Shown: positions 1 to 8,846 of the stretch, in pieces
Layout: every line of letters starts with the position of its first letter
Numbering within the stretch: the stretch's first letter is position 1
NCBI GenBank assembly: GCA_050299175.1
Contig: JBNKVM010000030.1
Span: 1 to 64,000, forward strand
Length of the DNA stretch: 64,000 nucleotides
Reading direction: 5' to 3'
Source of the DNA: JAPHTQ01 sp050299175
Lineage (GTDB): Bacteria; Pseudomonadota; Gammaproteobacteria; Thiohalomonadales; Thiohalomonadaceae
Notes under the pieces: model-generated
Seen by the model: only the letters and a program-made list of their open reading frames with translations
Told to the model about the DNA's origin: nothing
Database searches by the model: none
Made by a program: the position numbers and the translations under genes

Positions 1-465
1 AGACGATCTCCAGCAACGGGGTACCGGCACGGTTGAGGTCGATGCCGGTCATGCCATGGAAATCCTCGTGCAATGATTTGCCCGCATCCTCTTCCAGATG
101 AGCACGGGTAATACCAACGGTTTGGTGACACCGTCTTCCAGTTCTATCTCCAGATGCCCCTTGCCAACGATAGGCAGCTCAAACTGGGAAATCTGATAGC
201 CCTTGGGCAAATCGGGGTAGAAATAGTTTTTACGTGCAAAGACAGAACGCTTGCCGATCTCGGCGTCCACCGCCAGGCCGAACATTACCGCCATACGCAC
301 CGCCTCCTTATTCAATACCGGCAGCACACCGGGCAGCCCGAGGTCAACGGCGCAGGCCTGGGTATTCGGTTCCGCACCGTAGGCGGTGGCAGCACCGGAA
401 AAGATCTTTGAGTTGGTGGCGAGTTGGGTATGGATCTCACAACCGATGACAACTTCCCATTCCAT
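1..465 (-). CDS. gatB: Aspartyl/glutamyl-tRNA amidotransferase subunit B, partial, with apparent frameshift
   Basis: This is the B subunit of the GatCAB amidotransferase, which activates misacylated Asp-tRNAAsn or Glu-tRNAGln for amidation. The N-terminus (MEWEVVIGCEIHTQL, then KIFSG and NYFYPDLPKGYQ) is typical of GatB. The gene runs off the left edge, so the C-terminal two thirds is absent. After about residue 114 the open frame degenerates (TKPLVLPVLIW). One frame over, positions 118 down to 1 read VGITRAHLEEDAGKSLHEDF and then GIDLNRAGTPLLEIV, the expected GatB continuation. One base therefore appears to be missing near 119-120, where an Arg codon is expected after TK. The gene lies 3 bp downstream of gatA. 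Because gatA and gatC are intact, a sequencing or assembly error is as likely as a true mutation. Confidence 0.9.
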
Positions 466-468
466 CGC

Positions 469-1920
469 TTAAAACCCCTCCGGTGATTTGCTGTGCCAGT
501 CAGTCGCCTGCTGGTATTTGTGCGCCACGTTCAACAAGCGTGCTTCGTCGAAATAGTTGCCGATGATCTGCAGACCAACCGGTCGCTTGCCGACAAAACC
601 GCAGGGCACCGACATGCCGGGCAGCCCGGCGAGGTTGACCGCGATGGTGTAGATATCGGCCAGATACATGGCCACCGGATCGTCGCTCTTCTCACCCAGG
701 TTGAAGGCAGTGGTCGGCGAGGTCGGGCCCATGATTACATCGACCTGTTCGAAGGCCTTCTTGAAATCGTCGGAGATCAGGTGGCGCAACTGCTGCGCTT
801 TCAGATAGTAGGCGTCGTAGTAACCGGAAGAGAGCGCATAGGTGCCGACCATAATGCGACGCTTCACCTCAGGACCGAAGCCTTCGCCGCGGGAACGTTT
901 GTAGAGGTCTTCCAAATCCTTTGGATCATCACAGCGATGACCAAAACGCACCCCGTCCATCCGCGAGAGGTTGGAGGAACACTCTGCCGGAGCAACGACG
1001 TAGTAGGTCGGTACCGCCAGATTGGTATTAGGCAGCGAAATCTCCACCACCTCGGCACCGAGCTTTTTGTACTCCTCAATAGCGGTGTCGATCGCTTTGG
1101 CGACGTCCACATCGAGACCCTCGCCGAAGTACTCCTTCGGCAGACCGATCTTCAAACCTTTTAGATCGTTATTCAGTCCGGCGCTGTAATCGGGCACATC
1201 ACGATCGACACAGGTGGAATCGCGCTGATCGAAACCGGCCATGGCGCCGAGCATCAACGCGCAGTCTTCGGCGGTACGTGCCATTGGTCCCGCCTGATCC
1301 AGCGAAGAGGCAAAGGCGATCATGCCGTAGCGGGAGACCCGACCGTAGGTCGGTTTCAATCCGGTGATACCGCAAAGCGCCGCAGGCTGACGGATGGAAC
1401 CGCCGGTGTCTGTACCGGTCGCACCGGGCGCCAGGCGCGCCGCCACCGCCGCCGCGGAACCGCCGGAAGAGCCGCCGGGTACCGCAGCGGTGTCCCACGG
1501 ATTTTTCACCGGGCCATAGAAACTGGTTTCATTGGAGGAGCCCATGGCAAACTCATCCATATTGGTCTTGCCCAGCATCACCGCACCGGCACTCTGGAAA
1601 CGGCTGATCACCGTCGCATCATAGGGTGCGATAAATGGATCGAGCATCTTCGAAGCGCAGGAGGTGCGTACTCCGTTAGTGCAGAAGATGTCCTTGTGAG
1701 CGAGGGGTACGCCGGTCAGCGGCGCGGTATCACCCGCCGCAATACGCTGATCTGCGGCCTTCGCCTGCTGCAGGGCGATCTCGTCAGTCACGGTGATAAA
1801 ACTGTTCAGTTCGCCGTTGTGGCTTTCGATGCGCGAAAGAAAGGCGCGGGTCAGTTCCTCACTGGAGAAGTCACCGCTTTTCAGTCCGGCGGCCAGTTCG
1901 GCAATGGTTTTGTTGTGCAT
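469..1920 (-). CDS. gatA: Aspartyl/glutamyl-tRNA amidotransferase subunit A
   Basis: This amidase-family subunit releases ammonia from glutamine for tRNA-dependent transamidation. The 483-residue length is normal. The Ser-cisSer-Lys catalytic triad can be read: Lys76 in AHKDIFC, Ser151 in the PGGSSGGSAAAVA signature and Ser175 in GTDTGGSIRQPA. The Ser/Gly-rich amidase signature is followed by GLKPTYGRVSRYG, as usual. It lies between gatC (30 bp upstream) and gatB (3 bp downstream) on the same strand, so the three are a gatCAB operon. The start ATG follows gatC closely and gives the standard N-terminus MHNKTIAEL. Confidence 0.97.
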   Translation of the reverse strand: MHNKTIAELAAGLKSGDFSSEELTRAFLSRIESHNGELNSFITVTDEIALQQAKAADQRIAAGDTAPLTGVPLAHKDIFCTNGVRTSCASKMLDPFIAPYDATVISRFQSAGAVMLGKTNMDEFAMGSSNETSFYGPVKNPWDTAAVPGGSSGGSAAAVAARLAPGATGTDTGGSIRQPAALCGITGLKPTYGRVSRYGMIAFASSLDQAGPMARTAEDCALMLGAMAGFDQRDSTCVDRDVPDYSAGLNNDLKGLKIGLPKEYFGEGLDVDVAKAIDTAIEEYKKLGAEVVEISLPNTNLAVPTYYVVAPAECSSNLSRMDGVRFGHRCDDPKDLEDLYKRSRGEGFGPEVKRRIMVGTYALSSGYYDAYYLKAQQLRHLISDDFKKAFEQVDVIMGPTSPTTAFNLGEKSDDPVAMYLADIYTIAVNLAGLPGMSVPCGFVGKRPVGLQIIGNYFDEARLLNVAHKYQQATDWHSKSPEGF

Positions 1921-1950
1921 GCTATTTCCCTGAATTCGAGCGAAGCTGGA

Positions 1951-2238
1951 TTATTCGATGACCTTGGGTACCAGGAACAGGCCGTTCTCCACCGCTGGCG
2001 CGTGGGCCTGGAAATGGTCGCGCTGGTTTTCCTCGGTAACCGCATCCTCACGCAGGCGCTGAGCCATCTCCAGAGGGTGCGCCATCGGGGTCACGCCGGA
2101 GGTATCCACCGCGTTCATCTGCTCCACCAGGGAGAGAATATTGGAGAGATTTTCGGCATAGAGGGGAACGTCTGCCTCGCTGATCTTGAGACGCGCCAGG
2201 TGCGCAATGTTCTCCACATCGCTTCTATCGAGTGCCAT
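1951..2238 (-). CDS. gatC: Aspartyl/glutamyl-tRNA amidotransferase subunit C
   Basis: This small subunit stabilises the GatA-GatB complex. The 95 residues match the family length, and the sequence carries the family's N-terminal helix pattern (VENIAHLARLKISE) and the region MNAVDTSGVTPMAHPLEM. It is the first gene of the gatCAB operon. Its start lies 144 bp from the divergent mreB start, so the promoters of both operons should sit in 2239-2382. A GGAG-type ribosome site precedes the ATG by about 8 bases. Confidence 0.95.
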   Translation of the reverse strand: MALDRSDVENIAHLARLKISEADVPLYAENLSNILSLVEQMNAVDTSGVTPMAHPLEMAQRLREDAVTEENQRDHFQAHAPAVENGLFLVPKVIE

Positions 2239-2382
2239 CGGGATGCTCCAGATTAGGGGTATTGCGTAAAAAGAGGAAACTTATCACATATATGTCCTTG
2301 CCCAAAGACCCGGCAGATTGCTAAATTAGTGCGTTCTTTCCTGATGTAGTACATCTGACAACAGACATAACGGCGGAAATCT

Positions 2383-3441
2383 ATGGGTATTTTGGGGCGT
2401 TTTAAGGGGATGTTCTCGTACGACATCTCTATCGATCTCGGTACGGCAAACACTCTGGTCTATGTGCGTGGCGAAGGAATCGTTCTCAACGAACCTTCGG
2501 TGGTCGCCATTCGTCAGGAAGCCGGTCCCAATAATCCCAAACGGATCGCCGCTGTCGGCGTTGAGGCCAAGGCGATGCTGGGACGCACACCCGGCAACAT
2601 CATCGCCATCCGCCCGATGAAAGACGGCGTTATCGCCGACTTCACCGTCACCGAAAAAATGCTGCAGCACTTTATCCGCAAGGTGCACGAAAACAAGTTC
2701 AAAGCCTTCAAACCCAGTCCCCGTGTTCTGATCTGTGTTCCCTGCGGTGCCACCCAGGTCGAACGCCGTGCGATCAAGGAATCTGCCGCCGGGGCGGGCG
2801 CACGCGAAGTCTACCTCATTGAAGAGCCGATGGCCGCCGCCATTGGCGCCGGTATGCCCATCTCCGAGGCCAGCGGTTCCATGGTGCTAGATATCGGCGG
2901 TGGTACTACCGAGATCGCGGTACTCTCCCTCAACGGCATCGTCTACTCCAACTCCGTGCGTATCGGTGGCGACCGTTTCGACGAGGCGATTATCAGCTAT
3001 GTCCGCCGTAACTACGGCACCCTGATCGGCGAATCGACTGCCGAACGAATCAAACACGAAATCGGCACTGCCTACCCCACCACCGAGGTACGTGAGGCAG
3101 AGGTCCGTGGACGTAACCTGGCGGAAGGCATCCCGCGCAGTTTCAACCTCAACTCCAACGAGATCCTCGAGGCGCTGCAGGAACCCCTCGCCGGGATCGT
3201 CAGTGCGGTCAAAACCGCTCTGGAGCAGACCCCGCCGGAACTGGGCGCCGACATCGCCGAGCGCGGTATGGTGCTGACCGGTGGTGGTGCACTACTGCAC
3301 GATCTGGATCGCCTGTTGATGGAAGAGACCGGCCTGCCGGTCATCATTGCTGAAGATCCGCTGACCTGCGTTGCCCGTGGCGGCGGCCGCGCCCTTGAGC
3401 TAATGGACGAGCACGGCGGCGATATTTTCGCGCTGGAGTAG
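2383..3441 (+). CDS. mreB: Rod shape-determining protein MreB
   Basis: This bacterial actin homologue polymerises under the inner membrane and guides the elongasome. The 352 residues show the actin-fold nucleotide motifs: phosphate-1 IDLGTANTLVYV near residue 19, connect-1 and the central VLDIGGGTTEIAVLS near 170, and the adenosine motif VLTGGGALLHDLD near 300. The amphipathic N-terminus (MGILGRFKGMFSYD) fits membrane attachment. It is the first gene of mreBCD-mrdA-rodA. A GC-rich hairpin lies between it and mreC, an arrangement that could let mreB be made in excess over mreC. Confidence 0.98.
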   Translation: MGILGRFKGMFSYDISIDLGTANTLVYVRGEGIVLNEPSVVAIRQEAGPNNPKRIAAVGVEAKAMLGRTPGNIIAIRPMKDGVIADFTVTEKMLQHFIRKVHENKFKAFKPSPRVLICVPCGATQVERRAIKESAAGAGAREVYLIEEPMAAAIGAGMPISEASGSMVLDIGGGTTEIAVLSLNGIVYSNSVRIGGDRFDEAIISYVRRNYGTLIGESTAERIKHEIGTAYPTTEVREAEVRGRNLAEGIPRSFNLNSNEILEALQEPLAGIVSAVKTALEQTPPELGADIAERGMVLTGGGALLHDLDRLLMEETGLPVIIAEDPLTCVARGGGRALELMDEHGGDIFALE

Positions 3442-3449
3442 CCCGCGCC

Positions 3450-3470
3450 GGGCGGCGAACAGCGCCGCCC
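3450..3470 (+). promoter_or_regulatory. GC-rich hairpin between mreB and mreC
   Basis: An 8-bp perfect stem (gggcggcg / cgccgccc) with a 5-base loop starts 9 bases after the mreB stop. No T-run follows, so it is not a strong intrinsic terminator. It may stabilise the 3' end of mreB mRNA or attenuate read-through into mreC. The role is an inference. Confidence 0.5.
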
Positions 3471-3512
3471 CATCCATAACAATTCAGACTTCCTGCAGAA
3501 GGGGGGTGCGCC

Positions 3513-4352
3513 ATCAAACTGCTGTTTGCCCGTGGTCCGTCGATCAGCGTACGTGTCGCTGCCCTGGTGCTCGCCTCTATTGCCCTGATGACCCTGGATC
3601 ACCGCCAGCATGCACTGGAGGGCATCCGCTCCAGCATCTCCGTGGTGCTCTACCCGATCCAGTATCTGGTCAACATGCCCTTCTCCTTCACCGACTGGGC
3701 CGACGAAACATTCACCAGCCACGAAACCCTGCTTAAACAGAACAGCGAACTGCGTGCCAAGCAACTGGAGCTGGAATTCCGGCTACAGCGGATGGAAGCG
3801 CTGGAGACCGAAAACGAACGCTTGCGCGCCCTGTTGCAATCTTCCGACCGACGCTGGGAACGAGTGCTGATTGCCGAACTGCTGTCCGTCGATTTCGATC
3901 CGTTTCGCCATCAGCTCCTGCTCAACAAAGGCAGTAACGATGGCGTCTTCGAAGGCCATCCGCTGCTCGATGCCCAAGGAGTGATGGGCCAGGTCATTCA
4001 CGTTTCACCCTTCAGCAGCACCGCGATGCTGATCACCGATCCCAACCACGCCATCCCGGTACAGGTGAACCGTAACGGCCTGCGCTCCATCGCCCTGGGC
4101 ACGGGTGAATCGGATCGGCTCGATGTACCCCACCTGCCGAATAATGCCGATATCCGCGAAGGCGACCTGTTGGTCACCTCAGGCCTCGGCCTGCGCTTCC
4201 CGCCAGGTTACCCGGTGGCTACCGTTGCCAGCATCACCCGTGACCCGAGCCAGCCCTACGCCCGCATCACCGCCACACCGCTGGCTCACCTGGGCCGCGC
4301 CCGTGAGGTACTGCTGGTCTGGCCGGAAAAGAACGGAAAGGAGGCACAATAA
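3513..4352 (+). CDS. mreC: Rod shape-determining protein MreC (apparent ATC start)
   Basis: This periplasmic elongasome scaffold has an N-terminal membrane anchor, a coiled coil and a beta-rich domain. The first in-frame ATG (3567) falls inside the membrane segment, so it is too late. The conserved family N-terminus (M)K-xx-FxRGPS is found exactly at 3513 as I-KLLFARGPSISVR, beginning with ATC. A strong ribosome site (aagggggg, 3499-3506) lies about 6 bases upstream. No ATG, GTG or TTG is in frame there; the GTG at 3506 is one frame off. Either ATC is the initiator or a base was lost or gained. With this start the protein is about 279 residues. The coiled coil covers about residues 68-105, followed by the motifs VTSGLGLRFPPGYPVA. 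The stop overlaps the mreD ATG by one base. Confidence 0.85.
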   Translation: MKLLFARGPSISVRVAALVLASIALMTLDHRQHALEGIRSSISVVLYPIQYLVNMPFSFTDWADETFTSHETLLKQNSELRAKQLELEFRLQRMEALETENERLRALLQSSDRRWERVLIAELLSVDFDPFRHQLLLNKGSNDGVFEGHPLLDAQGVMGQVIHVSPFSSTAMLITDPNHAIPVQVNRNGLRSIALGTGESDRLDVPHLPNNADIREGDLLVTSGLGLRFPPGYPVATVASITRDPSQPYARITATPLAHLGRAREVLLVWPEKNGKEAQ

Positions 4353-4837
4353 TGGGCCCGACCCACAACGGCGGCTGGATTATTGCCCTCAGCTTTGTCA
4401 TCGCGCTGATGCTGACGATGGTGCCACTACCCGGCTGGGGCGAATACCTGCGCCCGGAATGGGTCACCATGGTCCTCATCTACTGGTGTATGGCACTGCC
4501 GGATCGGGTGGGTATCGGTTTTGCCTGGATCGCCGGGCTGCTGCTTGATGTGATTCACGGCGCGGTACTTGGCCAGTTCGCGATGGCTCTGGCGATAATC
4601 GCCTACGTCACACTGCACCTGCATCAACGCATGCGGGTCTACCCGCTGGCACAGCAGGCGTTGATCGTGTTGATGCTGCTGCTATTGCAACAGTTACTGG
4701 TAGTATGGATCAATGGCTTCCTCGGTGAGGCACCGCGGGGACTGCAGCACTGGCTACCTGCCTTTATCAGCATGCTGCTGTGGCCGTGGCTGTTCCTGAT
4801 CCTGAGGGATATCCGCCGCAAATTCCGGGTAAGCTAG
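4352..4837 (+). CDS. mreD: Rod shape-determining protein MreD
   Basis: This small integral inner-membrane protein is part of the MreBCD shape complex. It has 161 residues and about five hydrophobic segments, with the family-typical RPEWVTMVLIYWCMALPDRVG near residues 32-52 and GLLLDVIHGAVLGQ around 62-75. It overlaps the mreC stop by one base (TAATG), implying translational coupling. PBP2 follows after 1 bp. Confidence 0.94.
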   Translation: MGPTHNGGWIIALSFVIALMLTMVPLPGWGEYLRPEWVTMVLIYWCMALPDRVGIGFAWIAGLLLDVIHGAVLGQFAMALAIIAYVTLHLHQRMRVYPLAQQALIVLMLLLLQQLLVVWINGFLGEAPRGLQHWLPAFISMLLWPWLFLILRDIRRKFRVS

Positions 4838-4838
4838 A

Positions 4839-6719
4839 GTGCGTGCAAGACACACACTGATAAAAGATCCCTACCGGGAGCGCCAACTCTTTCTTAACCG
4901 TGCCATCCTCGGTGCCGTTTTTACCGTTGCTCTGGTTATCGTGCTCATCACGCGCATGTTCTACCTCCAGGTAATGCGTCACGAACATTTCACCACCCTC
5001 TCCACCAACAACCGCGTCTCGCTACAACCTATCGCCCCCACTCGCGGACTGATCTACGACCGCAACGGTGTACTGCTTGCGCAGAACCTGCCCACCTTCA
5101 GCCTGGAGATCGTGCAGGAACGGGTGGAGGATATGGATGCGACTCTCAAGCATGTCGCTGACCTGATCGAGGTCAGCGATGAAGACATCAGCCGTTTCCG
5201 CGATGAACTGAAACGCAGCCGTCGCTTCGAGGCGGTGCCGCTACGCTTCCGCCTCAGCGACGAAGAGGTGGCGCTGATCGCGGTCAACAACCACCGCCTG
5301 CCAGGGGTGGAGATTAACTCGACTCTCACCCGCCACTACCCGCTAGGGCACCTTACCGCCCACTCGGTCGGTTACGTTGGCCGGATCAACGAACAGGAAC
5401 TGCGCAAGCTCGACCCAACCAACTACGCCGCCACCAACTACATCGGCAAGATCGGCGTGGAAAAAAGCTACGAGGCTCTGCTTCACGGTAACGTCGGCTT
5501 CCAGCAGGTTGAGACCAACGCCCGTGGCCGGGTGCTACGGGTACTGGAATACACCCCACCGACGCCGGGACAGAACCTCTACCTCAACCTCGATATCGAG
5601 CTGCAGCGGGCTGCAGAGCAGGCCTTCGGTGAAGAGCGTGGCGCACTGGTCGCCATCGAACCCGGCACCGGTGCGGTGCTCAGCCTGGTCAGCGTCCCCA
5701 GCTATGACCCCAACCTGTTCGTTAATGGCATCCCGCTAGCCGCCTACCAGTTGCTCAGCACCTCACGCGACCAGCCGCTGTTCAACCGTGCCCTGCGCGG
5801 CCAATATCCACCTGGCTCCACCACCAAGCCCTTTGTCGGCCTGGCGGGGCTGGAACTGGGCACCGTCACCACCCTGGATACGGTCAACTGCACCGGCTAC
5901 TACCTGCTGAAAAACGACGAGCGCCACTATCGCGACTGGAAAAAAGAGGGCCACGGCGTAATCGGCCTGACCCGTGCCATTGTCGAATCCTGCGACGTCT
6001 ACTTCTACGATCTGGCGCTGAATCTGGGCATCGACAATATCTCCAGTTACCTGGCCAACTTCGGCTTTGGTACGGAGACGCGTATCGATATCGGTGGCGA
6101 TGCCGACGGCCTGTTGCCGTCGCGGGAATGGAAACGACGGGCACGTCGCGAACCGTGGTTTCCCGGCGAGACTCTGATCACAGGTATCGGGCAGGGCTTC
6201 TTCCTTGCCACCCCACTGCAACTGGCCAACGCCACCGCCACCCTCGCCTCACGTGGCAAACTGATGAAACCGACCGTGGTCAGTGGTATTGAAAACCCGG
6301 CCACACATACCCTCAACTCAATGCCGCCGACGCTGTTCAACGAGGTACCGATCAACGAAGCAGGCAACTGGTGGCGTATCGAACGCGCCATGTCCAAGGT
6401 GGTACACAGCCCCACGGGCACTGCACGACGCATCGGCTATGGCATCGACTACGAAATCGCAGGCAAAACCGGCACTGCCCAGGTCTTCGGCATTAAGCAA
6501 GACGAGGAGTACGTAGCTGAAGACATTGAAAAACACCTGCGTGACCACGCCCTGTTCATCGCTTTTGCCCCGGTCGATGATCCAAAAATCGCCGTCGCAC
6601 TAATTGTGGAGAATGGCGGCAGTGGTGGTGCAGTAGCCGCACCCATCGCTGGCAAGGTCATCGCACGCTACATGAAAGAAATTCGCACTTTGGGAGAGAA
6701 CAGCCATGCTGCTCAGTGA
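4839..6719 (+). CDS. mrdA: Penicillin-binding protein 2, peptidoglycan transpeptidase
   Basis: This elongation-specific D,D-transpeptidase partners with RodA. It has 626 residues with one N-terminal membrane anchor (about 19-45), a dimerisation domain and a C-terminal transpeptidase domain. The active-site motifs are visible: SxxK at Ser327-Lys330 (PPGSTTKPF), SxD at Ser384 (SCDVYFYD) and KTG at 543 (AGKTGTAQVF). The start is GTG, 1 bp after mreD. The stop overlaps rodA by 14 bp. The length and motifs point to an active enzyme. Confidence 0.97.
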   Translation: MRARHTLIKDPYRERQLFLNRAILGAVFTVALVIVLITRMFYLQVMRHEHFTTLSTNNRVSLQPIAPTRGLIYDRNGVLLAQNLPTFSLEIVQERVEDMDATLKHVADLIEVSDEDISRFRDELKRSRRFEAVPLRFRLSDEEVALIAVNNHRLPGVEINSTLTRHYPLGHLTAHSVGYVGRINEQELRKLDPTNYAATNYIGKIGVEKSYEALLHGNVGFQQVETNARGRVLRVLEYTPPTPGQNLYLNLDIELQRAAEQAFGEERGALVAIEPGTGAVLSLVSVPSYDPNLFVNGIPLAAYQLLSTSRDQPLFNRALRGQYPPGSTTKPFVGLAGLELGTVTTLDTVNCTGYYLLKNDERHYRDWKKEGHGVIGLTRAIVESCDVYFYDLALNLGIDNISSYLANFGFGTETRIDIGGDADGLLPSREWKRRARREPWFPGETLITGIGQGFFLATPLQLANATATLASRGKLMKPTVVSGIENPATHTLNSMPPTLFNEVPINEAGNWWRIERAMSKVVHSPTGTARRIGYGIDYEIAGKTGTAQVFGIKQDEEYVAEDIEKHLRDHALFIAFAPVDDPKIAVALIVENGGSGGAVAAPIAGKVIARYMKEIRTLGENSHAAQ

Positions 6720-7818
6720 CGCTTCGGCCAGTCATAGCATCTTCCGCCGCTTCCACCTCGACCCGCCTCTGCTGATGGCGCTGTTACTACTGGCCGGGAT
6801 CGGCCTGGTGATCCTGTTCAGTGCCACGGGACAGAACGAAACCCAGATGTGGCGCCAGGTCACCCGCCTGGTGATCTCCTTTGGCACCATGTTACTGCTG
6901 GCTCAGGTCTCACCAGATACCCTGCTGCGCTGGACCCACTGGATCTTCGGCCTAGGGCTGATCATGCTGATCGCGGTACTTATTTTGGGTGAGGTCGGTA
7001 AGGGTGCGCAGCGCTGGCTCGGTTTCGGCGGCATCCGCTTCCAACCGTCAGAGTTGATGAAGCTGGCGGTGCCGATGATGGTGGCCTGGTATTTTGCGGA
7101 AAAGAGCCTGCCGCCCCGATTTCCCCAGATATTAACCGCACTAACCATATTCATGGTCCCTGCGCTGCTGATCGCCAAACAACCCGATCTGGGCACCGCA
7201 CTGCTGATCGCCAGCTCCGGCTTTTTCGTCCTCCTGTTTGCCGGACTGAGCTGGCGCTTTATGGGTATCGCCTCGCTGCTAGCCATGCCGCTGGCCTGGG
7301 TGTTATGGCAATTCGGGATGCACGACTACCAGCGCCGTCGGGTACTTACTTTCCTTAACCCCGAAAGTGATCCGCTCGGTGCCGGCTATCACATCATCCA
7401 GTCAAAGATTGCCATCGGCTCCGGCGGCATCTACGGCAAGGGCTGGCTCAACGGTACCCAGTCACACCTGGAGTTTCTGCCCGAGCGCCATACCGATTTT
7501 ATCTTCGCCGTGTTCAGCGAGGAGTTCGGTTTGATGGGGGCACTGCTGCTGCTTGCCGTCTATCTGTTTATCGTGCTGCGCTGCCTGATCATCGCCACCC
7601 AGGCCCAGGATACCTATTCGCGCCTCCTCGCTGGTGGCCTGACGATGACCTTCATGGTTTACTTCTTCGTCAATATCGGCATGGTCAGCGGCTTATTGCC
7701 AGTGGTCGGCGTCCCCCTGCCCCTGATCAGTTTTGGCGGCAGTTCCATGGTGACCTTGATGGCCTCTTTCGGTATCCTCATGTCTATCCACACTCATCGA
7801 AAATTATTGAAGAACTAA
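6706..7818 (+). CDS. rodA: Rod shape-determining peptidoglycan glycosyltransferase RodA
   Basis: This SEDS-family glycosyltransferase polymerises lipid II together with PBP2. The 370-residue multi-pass membrane protein has about ten hydrophobic segments. SEDS hallmarks can be read: GFGGIRFQPSELMKLAVPM near residue 105, the DFIFAVFSEEFG region containing the catalytic-type Asp, and GLLPVVGVPLPLISFGGSSM near the C-terminus. It overlaps mrdA by 14 bp, and mltB begins 5 bp downstream. Confidence 0.97.
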   Translation: MLLSDASASHSIFRRFHLDPPLLMALLLLAGIGLVILFSATGQNETQMWRQVTRLVISFGTMLLLAQVSPDTLLRWTHWIFGLGLIMLIAVLILGEVGKGAQRWLGFGGIRFQPSELMKLAVPMMVAWYFAEKSLPPRFPQILTALTIFMVPALLIAKQPDLGTALLIASSGFFVLLFAGLSWRFMGIASLLAMPLAWVLWQFGMHDYQRRRVLTFLNPESDPLGAGYHIIQSKIAIGSGGIYGKGWLNGTQSHLEFLPERHTDFIFAVFSEEFGLMGALLLLAVYLFIVLRCLIIATQAQDTYSRLLAGGLTMTFMVYFFVNIGMVSGLLPVVGVPLPLISFGGSSMVTLMASFGILMSIHTHRKLLKN

Positions 7819-7823
7819 TTGTT

Positions 7824-8846
7824 GTGAAACGTTTTTTTCTCCTGCTTCTCGTCACTATCAGTGCCACGGCCCAGGCCCGTGATTTCATCGACCGTTTCCC
7901 GGAGAGCCGCAGCTTCATCCAGGAGATGGCCAAGAAACACAAATTCAAACCGAAAGAACTGGAAAAGCTGTTCGCAGGCGTCGAACACAAGCCGACTATC
8001 ATTGAGGCGATCAGCCGCCCGGCAGAGAGCAAACCCTGGTACCAGTACCGCCCAATCTTTGTCACCGCTGACCGGATTCGCGAAGGGGTAAAGTTCTGGA
8101 ACCGCCACGAAAAACTGCTGGCCCGTGCCGAGAAGCAGTATGGTGTACCGCCACAGATTATCGTCGCCATCATCGGTGTGGAGACTCGCTTCGGTCGTCA
8201 CAGCGGCAACTACCGCGTACTCGACGCCCTCAGCACCCTGGCCTTCGATTATCCGCCAAGGGCATCCTTCTTCCGTCAGGAGCTGGAGAACTTCCTGCTG
8301 ATGACCCGCGAAGAGAAACGCGACCCATTACAGTTCACCGGCTCTTACGCCGGGGCGATGGGTATGCCGCAGTTCATGCCCAGCAGTTTCCTTAGCTACG
8401 CGGTCGATTTCGACACAGACGGCCAGCGCGATCTATGGGATAACACCAGCGACGTCATCGGCAGCGTAGCTAACTATTTTGACCGCCATCACTGGCATAA
8501 GGGCGAACCGATCGCCAGTCGCGCCACCCTTAACGGCACTCCGCCGCAGACGCTGCTCGACGAGGGATACAAACCCTCGGTGCCGTTCAGCAAACTGAAA
8601 ACATTGGGGGTAAAAGCCCAGAACAACTACACTGATGATAGTGAAGTGGCGCTGATTGCCCTCGAGAGCAGCCCAGGCCAACAGCAATACTGGGTAACGC
8701 TGCACAACTTCTACGTCATCACCCGGTATAATCACAGTCCACTGTATGCCATGGCGGTGTATCAACTGGGCGAGGCAATCCGCACCACCCGCGCCGCGGC
8801 AAAACGCACCACGGGGGCAGTGCCGATTAGTGATGCCAACAGTTAA
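7824..8846 (+). CDS. mltB: Lytic murein transglycosylase B
   Basis: This enzyme cleaves the beta-1,4 MurNAc-GlcNAc bond to give 1,6-anhydro ends. It has 340 residues starting at GTG, with a cleavable signal peptide (MKRFFLLLLVTISATAQA) that lacks a lipobox Cys, so it is probably soluble in the periplasm. The catalytic Glu is Glu120 in GVETRFGRHSG. Further family motifs are GSYAGAMGMPQFMPSSFLSYAVDFD and DVIGSVANYF. Its position between rodA and rlpA matches the Pseudomonas-type order. The last 14 bp overlap rlpA. Confidence 0.95.
   Translation: MKRFFLLLLVTISATAQARDFIDRFPESRSFIQEMAKKHKFKPKELEKLFAGVEHKPTIIEAISRPAESKPWYQYRPIFVTADRIREGVKFWNRHEKLLARAEKQYGVPPQIIVAIIGVETRFGRHSGNYRVLDALSTLAFDYPPRASFFRQELENFLLMTREEKRDPLQFTGSYAGAMGMPQFMPSSFLSYAVDFDTDGQRDLWDNTSDVIGSVANYFDRHHWHKGEPIASRATLNGTPPQTLLDEGYKPSVPFSKLKTLGVKAQNNYTDDSEVALIALESSPGQQQYWVTLHNFYVITRYNHSPLYAMAVYQLGEAIRTTRAAAKRTTGAVPISDANS

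Noticed and set aside
8746..8832. Upstream extension of rlpA
   Set aside because: The extra 29 residues are mltB read out of frame; the lipoprotein signal begins at 8833.
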